A stretch of DNA of 64,000 nucleotides from an uncultured beta proteobacterium (GTDB lineage: Bacteria; Pseudomonadota; Gammaproteobacteria; Burkholderiales; Rhodocyclaceae): contig CAIVQO010000077.1 of the NCBI GenBank assembly GCA_903908065.1, forward strand, positions 37,381 through 101,380, written 5' to 3'. The number at the start of each line of letters is the position of its first letter. Position 1 is the first letter of the stretch. The notes beneath the pieces were generated by a model that was given only the letters and a program-made list of their open reading frames with translations, had not been told where the DNA came from and searched no databases. Positions 23,655 through 32,950 of this stretch are shown in pieces. A program made the translations under genes and the position numbers.

Positions 23655-23724
23655 ATGGGAGGGGGCGGGACCGCTTGTTAGCGCGATTTTCGTGGTGCGG
23701 ATTTGTCATCGGCGACCCTGCACG

Positions 23725-24519
23725 TCAAAGTATGCGGTGTTTCAGCGCCGGCAGGCTGGCGCGGGTGTCGCTGATGCGTTGCGGGTCGAACTCGGCCACC
23801 ACCACGCCTTCCCCCTTGTCGATGCGGGCGAGCACCTCGCCCCAGGGGTCGATCAGCATCGAGTTGCCGTGGGTCATGCGCCCGGTCGGGTGCAAACCGC
23901 CCTGGGCCGAGGCCAGCACGTAGCACTGGTTTTCCACGGCGCGGGCGCGCAGCAGCATCTCCCAGTGGGCGCGGCCGGTGGTTTCGGTGAAGGCCGCCGG
24001 CAGCACCAGCAGGTCGAGCGGGCCCATGGCGCGGAAGAGTTCCGGAAAGCGCAGGTCGTAACAGATGGCGACGCCGACGCGGCCGAAGGGCGCATCGAAG
24101 GCAACCACCTGGTCGCCGCGCTCGATGGTCGCTGCCTCGTCGTAGGCCTCGGCACCCTTGCGGAAGCCGAACAGGTGGATCTTGTCGTAGCGCGCCACGC
24201 GCCGGCCCTGCGGGTCGAACACCAGGCAGCTGTTGCGTAGCTTGGCCGGATCGACCGCGTGCAGCGGAATCGAGCCCCCGACCAGCCAGATTCCGTGCTG
24301 GCGCGCGGTGGCGGCGAGGAATTCCTGGATCGGGCCGTTGCCCTCGGCTTCGCGCGCCGCCAGCCGGTCGGCATCGCTGGCGCCGATCAGCGGGAAGTAC
24401 TCGGGCAGGGCGACCAGCGTGGCGCCGGCAGCCGCGGCCTCGGCAATCAGGCGGGCGGCGGTGGCTAGATTGGGCGCCACCTCGGGGCTGGAAATCATCT
24501 GCACGGCGGCCAATTTCAT
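23725..24519 (-). CDS. Nitrilase-superfamily C-N hydrolase (Nit-like)
   Basis: A 264-residue carbon-nitrogen hydrolase. The catalytic triad is Glu40 in LPEYF, Lys113 in YDKIHLF and Cys153 in AICYDLRFPE. The family includes Nit1/Nit2-type repair amidases acting on deaminated glutathione or omega-amidates, the likely role here. The start is ATG 24519 with GGAGGAAAG upstream; it overlaps the end of yhdP by 4 bases. Operon with yhdP and tldD. Confidence 0.92.
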   Translation of the reverse strand: MKLAAVQMISSPEVAPNLATAARLIAEAAAAGATLVALPEYFPLIGASDADRLAAREAEGNGPIQEFLAATARQHGIWLVGGSIPLHAVDPAKLRNSCLVFDPQGRRVARYDKIHLFGFRKGAEAYDEAATIERGDQVVAFDAPFGRVGVAICYDLRFPELFRAMGPLDLLVLPAAFTETTGRAHWEMLLRARAVENQCYVLASAQGGLHPTGRMTHGNSMLIDPWGEVLARIDKGEGVVVAEFDPQRISDTRASLPALKHRIL

Positions 24520-27500
24520 TTGCTTTCCTCCGCGGGTTTGGCGGGTACCTGGCTCAGCTTTTCCACCTTCGGATCCGCCCAGCTGCCGGTTACGCCGTAC
24601 TCGAAGGCAAAGGCCTGGTCGAGCGGGTCCTTGAACAGCTTCTGCGCCGCCCAAACTACGGCCCCGGCCACCGGGTTGGCGATCATGGTACCCACCGCGA
24701 TCGATTCGCCGACCGCCGGCTGCACGCGCACCTTGAGGTCCTGGGTTTCGGCGCCGAGGTTGACGTTGCCGCTCATCAGCACCTTGGCCGAGGGGCCGCG
24801 GATTTGCAAGTCGCCGGTGCTCATGACGCCGCGCGCGACGGCAAACTGGCCGCCGATGGCGTCGAAGGCAAAGCCCTCGCTGAAGACATCGCGGAAATCC
24901 AGCGTGATGCGGCGCGGCAGCGATTGCAGGCTGAGGATGCCGAGCAGGCGGCCGACCCCGGGTTCGAGCTTGACGAACTGGCCGCCCGCGGCTTCCAGTT
25001 TCAGGTTGCCGGCCAGGGAAGGGTAGTCGATGGTGAAGGGCGTGCCGTTCCAGGAAAGGTTGCCGGCCAGGCTGGCGCTGCCGCGGCGCACGGTATCCGG
25101 GTAGCCGATGCGCGCCAGCAGCTTGTCGAGGTTCTTGGCCTCCAGCTTGAACTCGACGCGGGTATCGGCCTGGCTGGTGTGGCGCCGCCAGCGCCCATTG
25201 GCCTCCAGCGCGCCGTCGTCGTTTTTCACGTCGACGCGGGTGGTCCAGTAGCCCTCGCGGTTCTCGGCGGCGACGCGCACCGTGCCCAGTGCGCGCTCCT
25301 TGAAGGAAAGCTGGTCGACGGTGATGTCCAGGGCCGGGATGCGGTCGATCACTTCCGTGGTGCGCGCCTGCAGCACGGCGGGGCTGGCCGCTGTTTCCGG
25401 AATCGCGAACTGGCCGATGCGCCCGGTGAGCTTGCCGCCGCCGGCGCTGTTCCAGTCGAAGCTGCCCGTCACCTCGCGGCTCTTCAGCTCGAAGCGGGTG
25501 GCGGTGGCGCCTTCCGCGCGGCTGCCGCTGATGCGCACATCATGGAAGCTCTTCTCCTGGGCGATGGCTTCGCCGGCGCGCAGGTCGAACTGGATGCCCG
25601 GCAGGGGCGGCAGCGCCGAGGCGTTGCGGGCGTTGCCCTTGTCGTCCATCAGGCCGCGCCAGAAATCGGTGTCGATGCGCGGCAGGTTGATCGCCAGGTT
25701 GAGGTTGCGTTCCGGCAGGCTGGCGCCGGTATCGCCGATCGCGACCAGGCCGCGCGTGATCACGGCGCGGTCCTTCTCGTGGCGGCGCACCAGCTGCAGG
25801 CGAACGTTGCGGCCGAGGGCGATGTCGAGCATGTCCTGCGGCAGGGGCGGGGCGGCAACGGAGGCCGGGCCCGCATCGCGCGCCGGCGGCGTGCGCACGG
25901 CGGCAGCCGGTCGCGCACCGGGCCGCGCGGCCGGTTCGGGCGGCGGCTTGCGCTCGAATGTCAGGTTCATGGCTTCGGTGGCCGGCTTGTTGAAGGGCTC
26001 GGGCAGGCTGGACGAGAGTCCGACCAGGTTGGAGCTCAGTTTCACCTCGGCAGCCTTCTTGCGCACGCGCACGGTGCCGTTCCATTTGGCACCGCCGGTC
26101 AGGTGCTCGAACACCGGGTGCGGCAGTTCCCGGCGCAAGGTGGCAACGCTGGCCTCGCCGCTGGCATTGACCTGCACCCCGCCTTCGCCGGTGCGGATAT
26201 CGACCGACAGCGGCATGGCCAGCAAGTTGCCGCGGATGCCGCGCGCTTCCAGGTGGTCGCCGGAAAAGCGCAGGGCACCGCGCACCTCGGTGAGCGGCGG
26301 CAGGTCACTGTCGACCACCAGGCGATTGCCGTCGAAACGGTAGCTGCCGTCGATCTTCGAGCGCGCCAGGTTGCGCAAGGGCAGCGCCAGCTTCAGGTCG
26401 AGTTCGCCATTGCCTTCGGCGCGCATGTCCTCGGTGAAGCGATCGATGCGTTCGGCGACCGGGCTGGCCTCGATGAAGCGCAGGAAGTCGGCGGTCGCGC
26501 CAGCGGCCTTGCCGCTGATGGTGAGCAGTTCGTCATGCTGTTCGAGGTCGGCGATCTCCGCCTTCACGTCGCGCAGCTTGACGCCGAAGATGCTGCCGCG
26601 CTTGCCGGTGATCAGCATGCGCTGGCCGGAAAACAGCAGCTCGCCGTCGATCTGCTTAATTTCCGGCCAGGCATCGGCATAGCGCAGGTTGGCGTCCTGG
26701 AACTTGCCGCGCACTTCAAAGATGCCGTCCTTGCCGTCGCGGAAGGGGAAGTTCCAGAGGTCGCCGCGCAGCTTGAGCGTGGCATCCGACGCTTTGCCGC
26801 CGATGATCGCCTCGCGCAGCCATTCGCGGACGTTCTTGCCCACCACCAGCGGCATGTAGCGCCACACCGCATCGCCGCTGCCGCGCGTGATGCGCGCCTG
26901 CATGTCGATCTGCCCAGGCCCCTTTTCCAGCGGACGCCAGGTGCCGCTGGCTTCGCCGGCGGCGTCGCGGTTGTGGAAGGCAGCCTTTTGCAAGCGCACC
27001 TGCAGGCCGTCGTTGGCCAGCCGCCAGTCGGCTTCGGCGGCAAAGGCTTCGAGTTCGAGTTTCGGATCGGCAAAGATGGTCGGCAGCTCGAACACGGCTT
27101 TCTGGCCGTCGAGCACCAGGGTGCCGCCTTTCTCGTTGCCGTCGACGCGGCCATTGACGCCGGCCATGCCCGGCACCGGGCCGAGTGCGCTCAATCCCAG
27201 GCCTTCGAAGCGGCTGCTGACCGACCATTTCTGCAGCGCCGCCAGCTCCGCCGCGCTGGCGGTCCATTCCAGTTTGAGGTCGAACACCTTGCCCCGCGGC
27301 GCATGCCTGGCAAGCCGCGCGCGGCTGCCTTCGTCGAAGGGCAGGTGGGCTGCCAGCCCGGCCATCACGCCGAGATCGAGGCCGTTGGCGGTTGCCGAGC
27401 CCTGCCCGGGTCGATTCGCCGCCGCGCCGCGCCAGCTGAGTTTGAAGTCGGTTTCGGGCAGGGTCAGGCCGTCGCGGGTGGAAAGGCTCAGGCGCTTGAG

Positions 27501-28436
27501 TTCCGCCTCGAAGCCATTCTCCAGACGGCGTCCGGCGAGGCGGCCTTCGAGCAGCATCAGGTCGAGTTCCGGCAGGTCGCGACGCAAGCGCAGGCGCACG
27601 TCGGCCAGGCGCACATCGGCCGTGGCGGAGGCCAGCTGCTTGCCGGCAAAGCCCAGCCACAGGCGCAGCGCGCCCTTGCCCTGCGGCAGGGCCACCGGGT
27701 AGTCCACCCACGCGCGCCACACGGCGAGGTCGGCGTAGTCGAGCTCGGCGTAGGCCTCGCCCTTCCATGCGTTGAGCTGGTCGATGTCGCGGCCCTTGAA
27801 GTCGCCGCGCAAGTCGATGCGCGCGGCCAATTTGCGCGGCGGTTCGGCGGTAAGGCCGAAGCGATGGCGGTTGCCACTGTTGTCGAGCTGGAAGTTGAGG
27901 CGCTTCAGCTCCAGCGTCGGCGCGCCGCGCAATTCATCGGTCCAGGCGATGCTGGCATCGCGGATGACGACGCGATCCTGCGCCAGCAGCCAGTCGGCAA
28001 AGCCGTCCTCGTCGCCGGTCTGCGGCGTGATCTCCAGGCCGGCGGCGAAGAAGCGGCCCTGGGCGTCGCGCCGCAACTGGAGGTTGGGCGCATTGAGCTC
28101 CAGTCGCGCCAGGCGCAGTTCCAGGTGCCACAGCGAGCTCCAGGCCAGTTCGGTGTCGACCTCGTCGAAGCCCAGTGCCGGGCGGCCTTCGGCATCGCGG
28201 ATTTCGAAGCCGTCGAGGCGCAGCGCGGGGCGCAGGCCGGCCCAGTGCGCTTCGATCTTGCGGATGCCCACCGGACGGTTGATCGCGCTGCCCAGCATCC
28301 GCTCCAGATCGGGGCGATAGCTTTCGATCTGCGGCAGCACGGCATAGCGCAGGACCAGCACCAGCAGGGCGAAGGCAAAGTACGCCAGGGTCGCGATCCA
28401 GAGCAGCACGCGCAGCAGGCGGCGCAGTGGAAGCAA
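24516..28436 (-). CDS. yhdP: YhdP family (AsmA-like) envelope protein
   Basis: A 1306-residue protein with one N-terminal membrane helix (about 7-29, LLRVLLWIATLAYFAFALLVLVLR) and a long periplasmic beta-rich body. AsmA-like repeats end in the conserved C-terminal segment RITLDFRDVFSEGFAFDAIGG...LGAETQDLKVRVQPAVGES. YhdP proteins form bridge-like conduits for phospholipid transport to the outer membrane together with TamB and YdbH. A Pro/Ala-rich stretch near 870 is probably a linker. The gene is divergent from glnE; the 1218-residue plus-strand ORF over it is a shadow. Confidence 0.93.
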   Translation of the reverse strand: MLPLRRLLRVLLWIATLAYFAFALLVLVLRYAVLPQIESYRPDLERMLGSAINRPVGIRKIEAHWAGLRPALRLDGFEIRDAEGRPALGFDEVDTELAWSSLWHLELRLARLELNAPNLQLRRDAQGRFFAAGLEITPQTGDEDGFADWLLAQDRVVIRDASIAWTDELRGAPTLELKRLNFQLDNSGNRHRFGLTAEPPRKLAARIDLRGDFKGRDIDQLNAWKGEAYAELDYADLAVWRAWVDYPVALPQGKGALRLWLGFAGKQLASATADVRLADVRLRLRRDLPELDLMLLEGRLAGRRLENGFEAELKRLSLSTRDGLTLPETDFKLSWRGAAANRPGQGSATANGLDLGVMAGLAAHLPFDEGSRARLARHAPRGKVFDLKLEWTASAAELAALQKWSVSSRFEGLGLSALGPVPGMAGVNGRVDGNEKGGTLVLDGQKAVFELPTIFADPKLELEAFAAEADWRLANDGLQVRLQKAAFHNRDAAGEASGTWRPLEKGPGQIDMQARITRGSGDAVWRYMPLVVGKNVREWLREAIIGGKASDATLKLRGDLWNFPFRDGKDGIFEVRGKFQDANLRYADAWPEIKQIDGELLFSGQRMLITGKRGSIFGVKLRDVKAEIADLEQHDELLTISGKAAGATADFLRFIEASPVAERIDRFTEDMRAEGNGELDLKLALPLRNLARSKIDGSYRFDGNRLVVDSDLPPLTEVRGALRFSGDHLEARGIRGNLLAMPLSVDIRTGEGGVQVNASGEASVATLRRELPHPVFEHLTGGAKWNGTVRVRKKAAEVKLSSNLVGLSSSLPEPFNKPATEAMNLTFERKPPPEPAARPGARPAAAVRTPPARDAGPASVAAPPLPQDMLDIALGRNVRLQLVRRHEKDRAVITRGLVAIGDTGASLPERNLNLAINLPRIDTDFWRGLMDDKGNARNASALPPLPGIQFDLRAGEAIAQEKSFHDVRISGSRAEGATATRFELKSREVTGSFDWNSAGGGKLTGRIGQFAIPETAASPAVLQARTTEVIDRIPALDITVDQLSFKERALGTVRVAAENREGYWTTRVDVKNDDGALEANGRWRRHTSQADTRVEFKLEAKNLDKLLARIGYPDTVRRGSASLAGNLSWNGTPFTIDYPSLAGNLKLEAAGGQFVKLEPGVGRLLGILSLQSLPRRITLDFRDVFSEGFAFDAIGGQFAVARGVMSTGDLQIRGPSAKVLMSGNVNLGAETQDLKVRVQPAVGESIAVGTMIANPVAGAVVWAAQKLFKDPLDQAFAFEYGVTGSWADPKVEKLSQVPAKPAEESK

Positions 28437-28529
28437 GGCTGGGGTCAGGCGCGAACGTGAGCTCGGATTCGAGATGATGGTCCTGGTGGTCGTGATAACG
28501 GGTGCATGAGGCGGCGCCCGGGCGCAAGA

Positions 28530-28535
28530 TAGAAT
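28530..28535 (+). promoter_or_regulatory. Putative glnE promoter -10 box
   Basis: TAGAAT on the plus strand, 35 bases before the glnE ATG, in the yhdP-glnE divergent gap. No clear -35. Confidence 0.4.
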
Positions 28536-28570
28536 GCCTGCCGCTGCGCCGAATGCTCAAATTCTAACCG

Positions 28571-31237
28571 ATGGCCTCCCTCCCCGAAATCGCCGAAACA
28601 TCCCGTTACCTGGCGCGCCTGCTGGCCGCCAAGCCCGCCCTGGCGGCGGAAGTCGAGGCCAGCCTGGCGCAGGCGGTGACGGCCGCCGAACTGGCGACCT
28701 GGCTCGATGCGCAGCCGGTCAGCGAAGCCAACCTCAAGCCGCTGTTGCGCCAGCTGAAGCAGCGCGCCTATGCCCGCATCGCGGCACGCGACCTGGGCGG
28801 GCTGGCGCCGCTGGGCGAGGTCACCGAATGCATGACCCTGATCGCCGAGCTGGCGGTGGGTAAGGCGCTCGACGTCCTCGGCCGTGGCCTGCAGGAGCGC
28901 TACGGCCTGCCGCGCAGTGCCGATGGACGCGCCCAGGAGCTGATCGTGATCGGCATGGGCAAGCTGGGCGGGCGCGAGCTCAACGTCTCGTCCGACATCG
29001 ATCTGATCTTCGTCTACCCTGAAGACGGCGACACCGATGGCGCCAAGTCGATTTCCAATTTCGAATACTTCACGCGGCTGGGCCGCGCCCTGATCAACGC
29101 CATTGCCGACGTCACCGAAGACGGCCAGGTGTTCCGCGTCGATATGCGCCTGCGGCCCAACGGCGATTCCGGCCCGCTGGTGTGCTCCTTCGACATGCTG
29201 GAAAACTACTTCGTCACCCAGGGCCGCGAGTGGGAACGCTATGCCTGGATCAAGGCACGGCCGATGACGGGCTCGCGCTGGGACGAGCTGGAAGCCATCC
29301 GCCGGCCCTTCGTCTTTCGCAAGTACCTCGACTTCGGCGCCATCAACGCCATGCGCGAGCTGCACGCGCAGATCCGCCAGGAAGTGGCGAAGAAGGACAA
29401 GGCCGACAACGTCAAGCTCGGCCCCGGCGGCATCCGCGAGATCGAGTTCATCGCCCAGGTGTTCCAGCTGATCCGCGGCGGGCGCGATCCGGCCCTGCAG
29501 ATCAAGCCGACGCTGCAAGTGCTCAGGCTGCTGGCGAGCAATGCCGTGCTGGCTGCCGAGGCCGTGGCCGAACTTGCCGCCGCTTACGATTTCCTGCGCC
29601 GCGTCGAGCACCGCCTGCAATACCTCGATGACGCGCAGACCCACATGCTGCCGACCAGCGACAGCGACCGCGCCATCATTGCGCGGGCCATGGGCTACGG
29701 CTCCTTCGAAGGCCTGCTGGCGGAGCTCGACGACCACCGCGCCAACGTAGCGCGCCATTTCGAGGCAGTGTTCGCCGACCCCAACCGCGGCGAGCACAAG
29801 CTGGCCGGCATGTGGCGTGGCGCCGGCAACGAGGACCAGGACGAGGAATTCGCCCGGCTTGGCTACCGCCAGCCGGCCGAGGCGGCGCAGCGCGTCGCCT
29901 CGCTGCGCGAAGGGCCGCGCTACCAGCAGCTGGCCGCCAGCATCCGCGATCGCTTCGATGCCCTGGTACCGCAGCTGATCCAGGCCGCGGCCGAGATGCC
30001 GAATCCGGATGCAACCCTTTCGCGCAGCCTCGACCTGCTGGAAACCATTTCGCGCCGCGCTGCCTACCTGGCGCTGCTGCAGCAGTATCCGCAGGCGCTG
30101 CGCAAGGTTTCCGAGCTGGTCAGCAGTTCCAGCTGGGCCGCCGAGTATTTGCAGCGCCATCCCATCCTGCTCGACGAACTGCTCGACCCGCGCCTGCTCG
30201 AGGTGCTGCCCGACTGGAGCGGGGTGCGCAGCGCGCTCGAAGCCAGGCTGGCCGAACTGGAACCGGACACCGAGGCGCAGATGGACCTGCTGCGCGAGAC
30301 GCACCACGCCCAGGTCTTCCGTCTGCTGGCGCAGGACGTGGCCGGCCTGTACACGGTGGAGCGCCTGGCCGACCACCTGTCCGAACTGGCCGACATCCTG
30401 CTCGATGCCGCCCTGCGCCACGCCTGGATGAAGATGCTCAAGCGCCATGTCGAGACGCCGAACTTCGCCGTCATCAGCTACGGCAAGCTCGGCGGCAAGG
30501 AGCTCGGCTTCGCCTCCGACCTCGACCTCGTCTTCCTCTTCGACGATCCCTCGCCGGCGGCGGGCGAGAATTACGGCCGGCTGGGTACCCGCCTCAATAC
30601 CTGGCTCTCGGCGCAGACCGCCGCCGGCCAGCTGTTCGAGACCGACCTGCGCCTGCGGCCGAATGGCGAATCCGGGCTGGTGGTCAGTTCGATGGAGGCC
30701 TTCCGCAAGTACCAGCTCGAATCGGCCTGGGTCTGGGAGCACCAGGCCCTGACCCGCGCCCGCTTCTCGGCCGGCGACCCGGCGGTGGGCGAGGCCTTCG
30801 AAAAAATCCGCTGCGAAGTGATGTGCCAGCAGCGCGACCTGGCCAAGCTGCGCGCCGACATCATCGAGATGCGGCAGAAGATGATGGATGCCCACGCCAC
30901 GCGCGGCGACCTGCGCGACACCGTGTTCGACCTCAAGCACGACCCCGGCGGCCTGGTCGATGTGGAATTCATCGTGCAATACCTGGTGCTCGGCTACTCA
31001 CACGCGCACCACGAGCTCACCGGCAACAAGGGCAACATCGCCCTGCTGAAGATGGCCGCCGACGCCGGGCTGATTCCCGCCGAGCTGGCCGAGACCGTGC
31101 GCAACGCCTACCGCGATTACCGCCGCATGCAGCATGGATTGCGCCTCAACGGCACCAAGGCCCGTGTCGCGCCGGAAGAAGTCGGCGCCCGTGTCACGGC
31201 GGTGCGGGAGTTGTGGCGGGTGGTTTTCGGCGGGTAG
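28571..31237 (+). CDS. glnE: Bifunctional glutamine synthetase adenylyltransferase/adenylyl-removing enzyme
   Basis: Reversibly adenylylates glutamine synthetase in response to PII and glutamine. The 888 residues hold two nucleotidyltransferase domains. The N-terminal deadenylylase has IGMGKLGGRELNVSSDIDLIFVY (about 126-148) and the C-terminal adenylylase has YGKLGGKELGFASDLDLVFLF (about 637-657). Each has the paired Asp of the DxD motif. The C-terminus reads RVAPEEVGARVTAVRELWRVVFGG, where EVGARVTA is encoded by an exact copy of the dispersed repeat. It is divergent from yhdP. Confidence 0.97.
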   Translation: MASLPEIAETSRYLARLLAAKPALAAEVEASLAQAVTAAELATWLDAQPVSEANLKPLLRQLKQRAYARIAARDLGGLAPLGEVTECMTLIAELAVGKALDVLGRGLQERYGLPRSADGRAQELIVIGMGKLGGRELNVSSDIDLIFVYPEDGDTDGAKSISNFEYFTRLGRALINAIADVTEDGQVFRVDMRLRPNGDSGPLVCSFDMLENYFVTQGREWERYAWIKARPMTGSRWDELEAIRRPFVFRKYLDFGAINAMRELHAQIRQEVAKKDKADNVKLGPGGIREIEFIAQVFQLIRGGRDPALQIKPTLQVLRLLASNAVLAAEAVAELAAAYDFLRRVEHRLQYLDDAQTHMLPTSDSDRAIIARAMGYGSFEGLLAELDDHRANVARHFEAVFADPNRGEHKLAGMWRGAGNEDQDEEFARLGYRQPAEAAQRVASLREGPRYQQLAASIRDRFDALVPQLIQAAAEMPNPDATLSRSLDLLETISRRAAYLALLQQYPQALRKVSELVSSSSWAAEYLQRHPILLDELLDPRLLEVLPDWSGVRSALEARLAELEPDTEAQMDLLRETHHAQVFRLLAQDVAGLYTVERLADHLSELADILLDAALRHAWMKMLKRHVETPNFAVISYGKLGGKELGFASDLDLVFLFDDPSPAAGENYGRLGTRLNTWLSAQTAAGQLFETDLRLRPNGESGLVVSSMEAFRKYQLESAWVWEHQALTRARFSAGDPAVGEAFEKIRCEVMCQQRDLAKLRADIIEMRQKMMDAHATRGDLRDTVFDLKHDPGGLVDVEFIVQYLVLGYSHAHHELTGNKGNIALLKMAADAGLIPAELAETVRNAYRDYRRMQHGLRLNGTKARVAPEEVGARVTAVRELWRVVFGG
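31179..31201 (+). repeat. Dispersed bipartite repeat, copy 5 (in glnE)
   Basis: AAGTCGGCGC-CCGTGTC-ACGGCG, both half-sites exact. It is read in sense as EVGARVTA near the GlnE C-terminus. Confidence 0.75.
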
Positions 31238-31683
31238 CGACGGTGGTGGCCGGCAGGCCGCCCGCGTCACCGGCCCGGGTTCGCCGGCCTGCGGCGGTCC
31301 TTGCTGCGGGGCCGCGCCAGGCCGCCGGCGAAACTAGCCGCCGCCGGTAATGCCGGCGACGGCGTCGGACATCGCCAGCGGACACTCCCTGTCACGGCTC
31401 CTCGCCGCGGCGGCTCCCGAGGGCCGGCGCCGCGACCGCCCCGCCGGCTTTGGTCGATCCGTATGCTGGACGGGAACTTGCCACCGGCGTATTCTCGGCG
31501 GGTAATGCCATGGGCAGGAAATTGGCGCCGGTTCGATGCGAAGTTTTTTGGCCGTACTAAATCCGATCATCGGGCTGATTTCAAAAAACTATTTTTTATT
31601 CAAACCAGCTTAGGGGGCGCAATTGATGGATTGCTTTCCGTCTTTTAGGCAGCCGACTTTACGTTAGCCATTTCGGAGAACAC
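31238..31683. other. 446-bp gap after glnE, transition to low-GC DNA
   Basis: The first half is very GC-rich, with many short GCCGGC-type repeats. From about 31,540 it turns AT-rich (ATTTCAAAAAACTATTTTTTATT). I see no convincing gene; the overlapping short ORFs lack family features. The composition break marks the left edge of an acquired segment holding the next gene. Confidence 0.5.
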
Positions 31684-32472
31684 ATGGATCCAATTTCAAC
31701 AGTCGGTGCCGGACTTGCAGTAATCGGCTCCAAGGACATCCTTGTGAAAATGCTAGGCCCAACCGCTGACTATGTTGGTGGTGAAGTAAAAGGTCTTGTC
31801 GAGAAATGCAACGTAAATCTGGACGATATTTTTGTCCGAGCGAAAAAGAAACTGGGGGCCCGAATTGATGAAGATGGACAGGTTAGCCCGAGGGTTCTCA
31901 AACATGTAATCGATGAGGGGCGGTTTTGTGAAGATTCAATCGTTGCTGACTACTATGGAGGAGTGCTCGCTTCGTCAAAGACAGAAATCGAACGCGATGA
32001 CCGCGGCGTTTCTGTTCTAGCGACGATCAAGTCATTGTCCGTTTATCAGCTTCGGTTGCACTATCTTTTCTATTCGCTTGTGTACAGCATATACAAGGGC
32101 AAAGGGAAGAGCCTTGGAACAGATCGCGCCCAAATGTCGATCTACATTCCAATGTCGGTCTACCTCGAAGCAATGCAGTTTTCACCATCAGAAGACGCAT
32201 CGGCGATTCTTATTCACTCGGTCGAGGGGTTAGTGAGGTCAGGTCTGGTTGAGTCCAATTTCAATTACGGTAGCCAAGAGTACTTGGCGAAAAGATTTCC
32301 AGCCGCTACCGAACCCGGTGTGATCATGGCCCCGAGTGTGTTTGGAGCCGAGGTCTTTCTTTGGGGACAAGGTGTGAAAGGGGCGACCGGCCACGAGGTA
32401 GTCAAAGGGAATCTTCAACTTCCGCCACCTGAAATATCAATACCGGTTGGTTCCCCGGTTGTTCAGGGCTAA
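31684..32472 (+). CDS. Orphan low-GC protein, possibly Abi/DUF4393-like
   Basis: A 262-residue protein with much lower GC and different codon use (ATA, TTA-type and AGA-rich) from its neighbours, so probably transferred. Visible parts are a glycine-rich hydrophobic start (ISTVGAGLAVIG), a charged middle (VRAKKKLGARIDEDGQ) and SPRVLKHVIDEGRFCEDSIVADYYGGVLASSKT, then a helix-rich region and a Pro-rich tail. The arrangement loosely recalls DUF4393/Abi-alpha-type abortive-infection proteins, but I cannot confirm this. No signal peptide. It lies between glnE and a toxin-antitoxin pair. Confidence 0.7.
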   Translation: MDPISTVGAGLAVIGSKDILVKMLGPTADYVGGEVKGLVEKCNVNLDDIFVRAKKKLGARIDEDGQVSPRVLKHVIDEGRFCEDSIVADYYGGVLASSKTEIERDDRGVSVLATIKSLSVYQLRLHYLFYSLVYSIYKGKGKSLGTDRAQMSIYIPMSVYLEAMQFSPSEDASAILIHSVEGLVRSGLVESNFNYGSQEYLAKRFPAATEPGVIMAPSVFGAEVFLWGQGVKGATGHEVVKGNLQLPPPEISIPVGSPVVQG

Positions 32473-32486
32473 CCCATTAGCCAAAA

Positions 32487-32527
32487 GGGGTCAGAGTGAT
32501 TTGGTCTTCGCAAATTGCTCCGACCGC
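32487..32527. repeat. REP-like imperfect hairpin
   Basis: GGGGTCAGAGTGATTTG pairs with CAAATTGCTCCGACCGC (13 of 17 positions) across a 7-base loop. GGGGTCAGAG-type ends are typical of REP sequences near REP-associated tyrosine transposases. No transposase gene is left here, so it is probably a solo repeat. Confidence 0.45.
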
Positions 32528-32570
32528 TTCGATCTTCCTTCGAGATAAATAGGCGACGGACCACGATTCC

Positions 32571-32593
32571 CGCCGTCTTGCCAGCGCCGACTT
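32571..32593 (-). repeat. Dispersed bipartite repeat, copy 6 (intergenic)
   Basis: Minus strand, spacer TGGCAAG, both half-sites exact. It lies in non-coding DNA about 110 bases before the second antitoxin gene. Its upstream flank (GCTACCGGACTGCAGCC) resembles the flank of copy 10. Confidence 0.85.
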
Positions 32594-32642
32594 TCGGCGG
32601 CTGCAGTCCGGTAGCTGGATCGTTCGACCTTGTTGTCAGCGA

Positions 32643-32690
32643 TTGAAGGCAGCTCCCGTGGTGTGATAACATTGTTGCCACAAATTATTC
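32643..32690 (+). promoter_or_regulatory. Promoter/operator of the second MazEF pair
   Basis: TTGAAG (32643-32648), a 16-bp spacer and GATAAC with an upstream TG (extended -10). An imperfect dyad around ATAACATTGT-TGCC-ACAAATTAT follows the -10, where an antitoxin operator would be expected. Confidence 0.45.
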
Positions 32691-32701
32691 GAGGGGCTGC
32701 C

Positions 32702-32950
32702 ATGCAAGTGTCGATACGCAAGATCGGAAATTCCCAGGGGGTGCTGATTCCCAAGCCAGTGCTGGCCCAGGTTGGCCTGGATGATGTGGCCGAGTTGCGG
32801 GTCAATAATGGCGTGATCGAAATCCGTCCGGCAAAGCGTAATCCGCGTGAGGGATGGGCCAGGGACAGCCAGCGCATCGCCGAGGCCGGCGATGATGCCT
32901 TGGCATGGCCGGAATTCGCGAACGACGATGACCGGGATCTGGTCTGGTGA
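32702..32950 (+). CDS. MazE/PemI-type antitoxin
   Basis: An 82-residue AbrB-fold antitoxin. MQVSIRKIGNSQGVLIPKPVLAQVGLDDVAELRVNNGVIEIRPAK is the canonical MazE/ChpS DNA-binding domain; the acidic C-terminus WPEFANDDDRDLVW is the toxin-masking tail. The start is ATG 32702 with GAGGGG upstream; the track start at 32630 is too early. The stop overlaps the toxin GTG (GTGA). Confidence 0.92.
   Translation: MQVSIRKIGNSQGVLIPKPVLAQVGLDDVAELRVNNGVIEIRPAKRNPREGWARDSQRIAEAGDDALAWPEFANDDDRDLVW

Noticed and set aside
31301-31650. Short ORFs in the gap after glnE as genes
   Set aside because: No start-site signal, no recognisable family and repeat-like GC-rich sequence.
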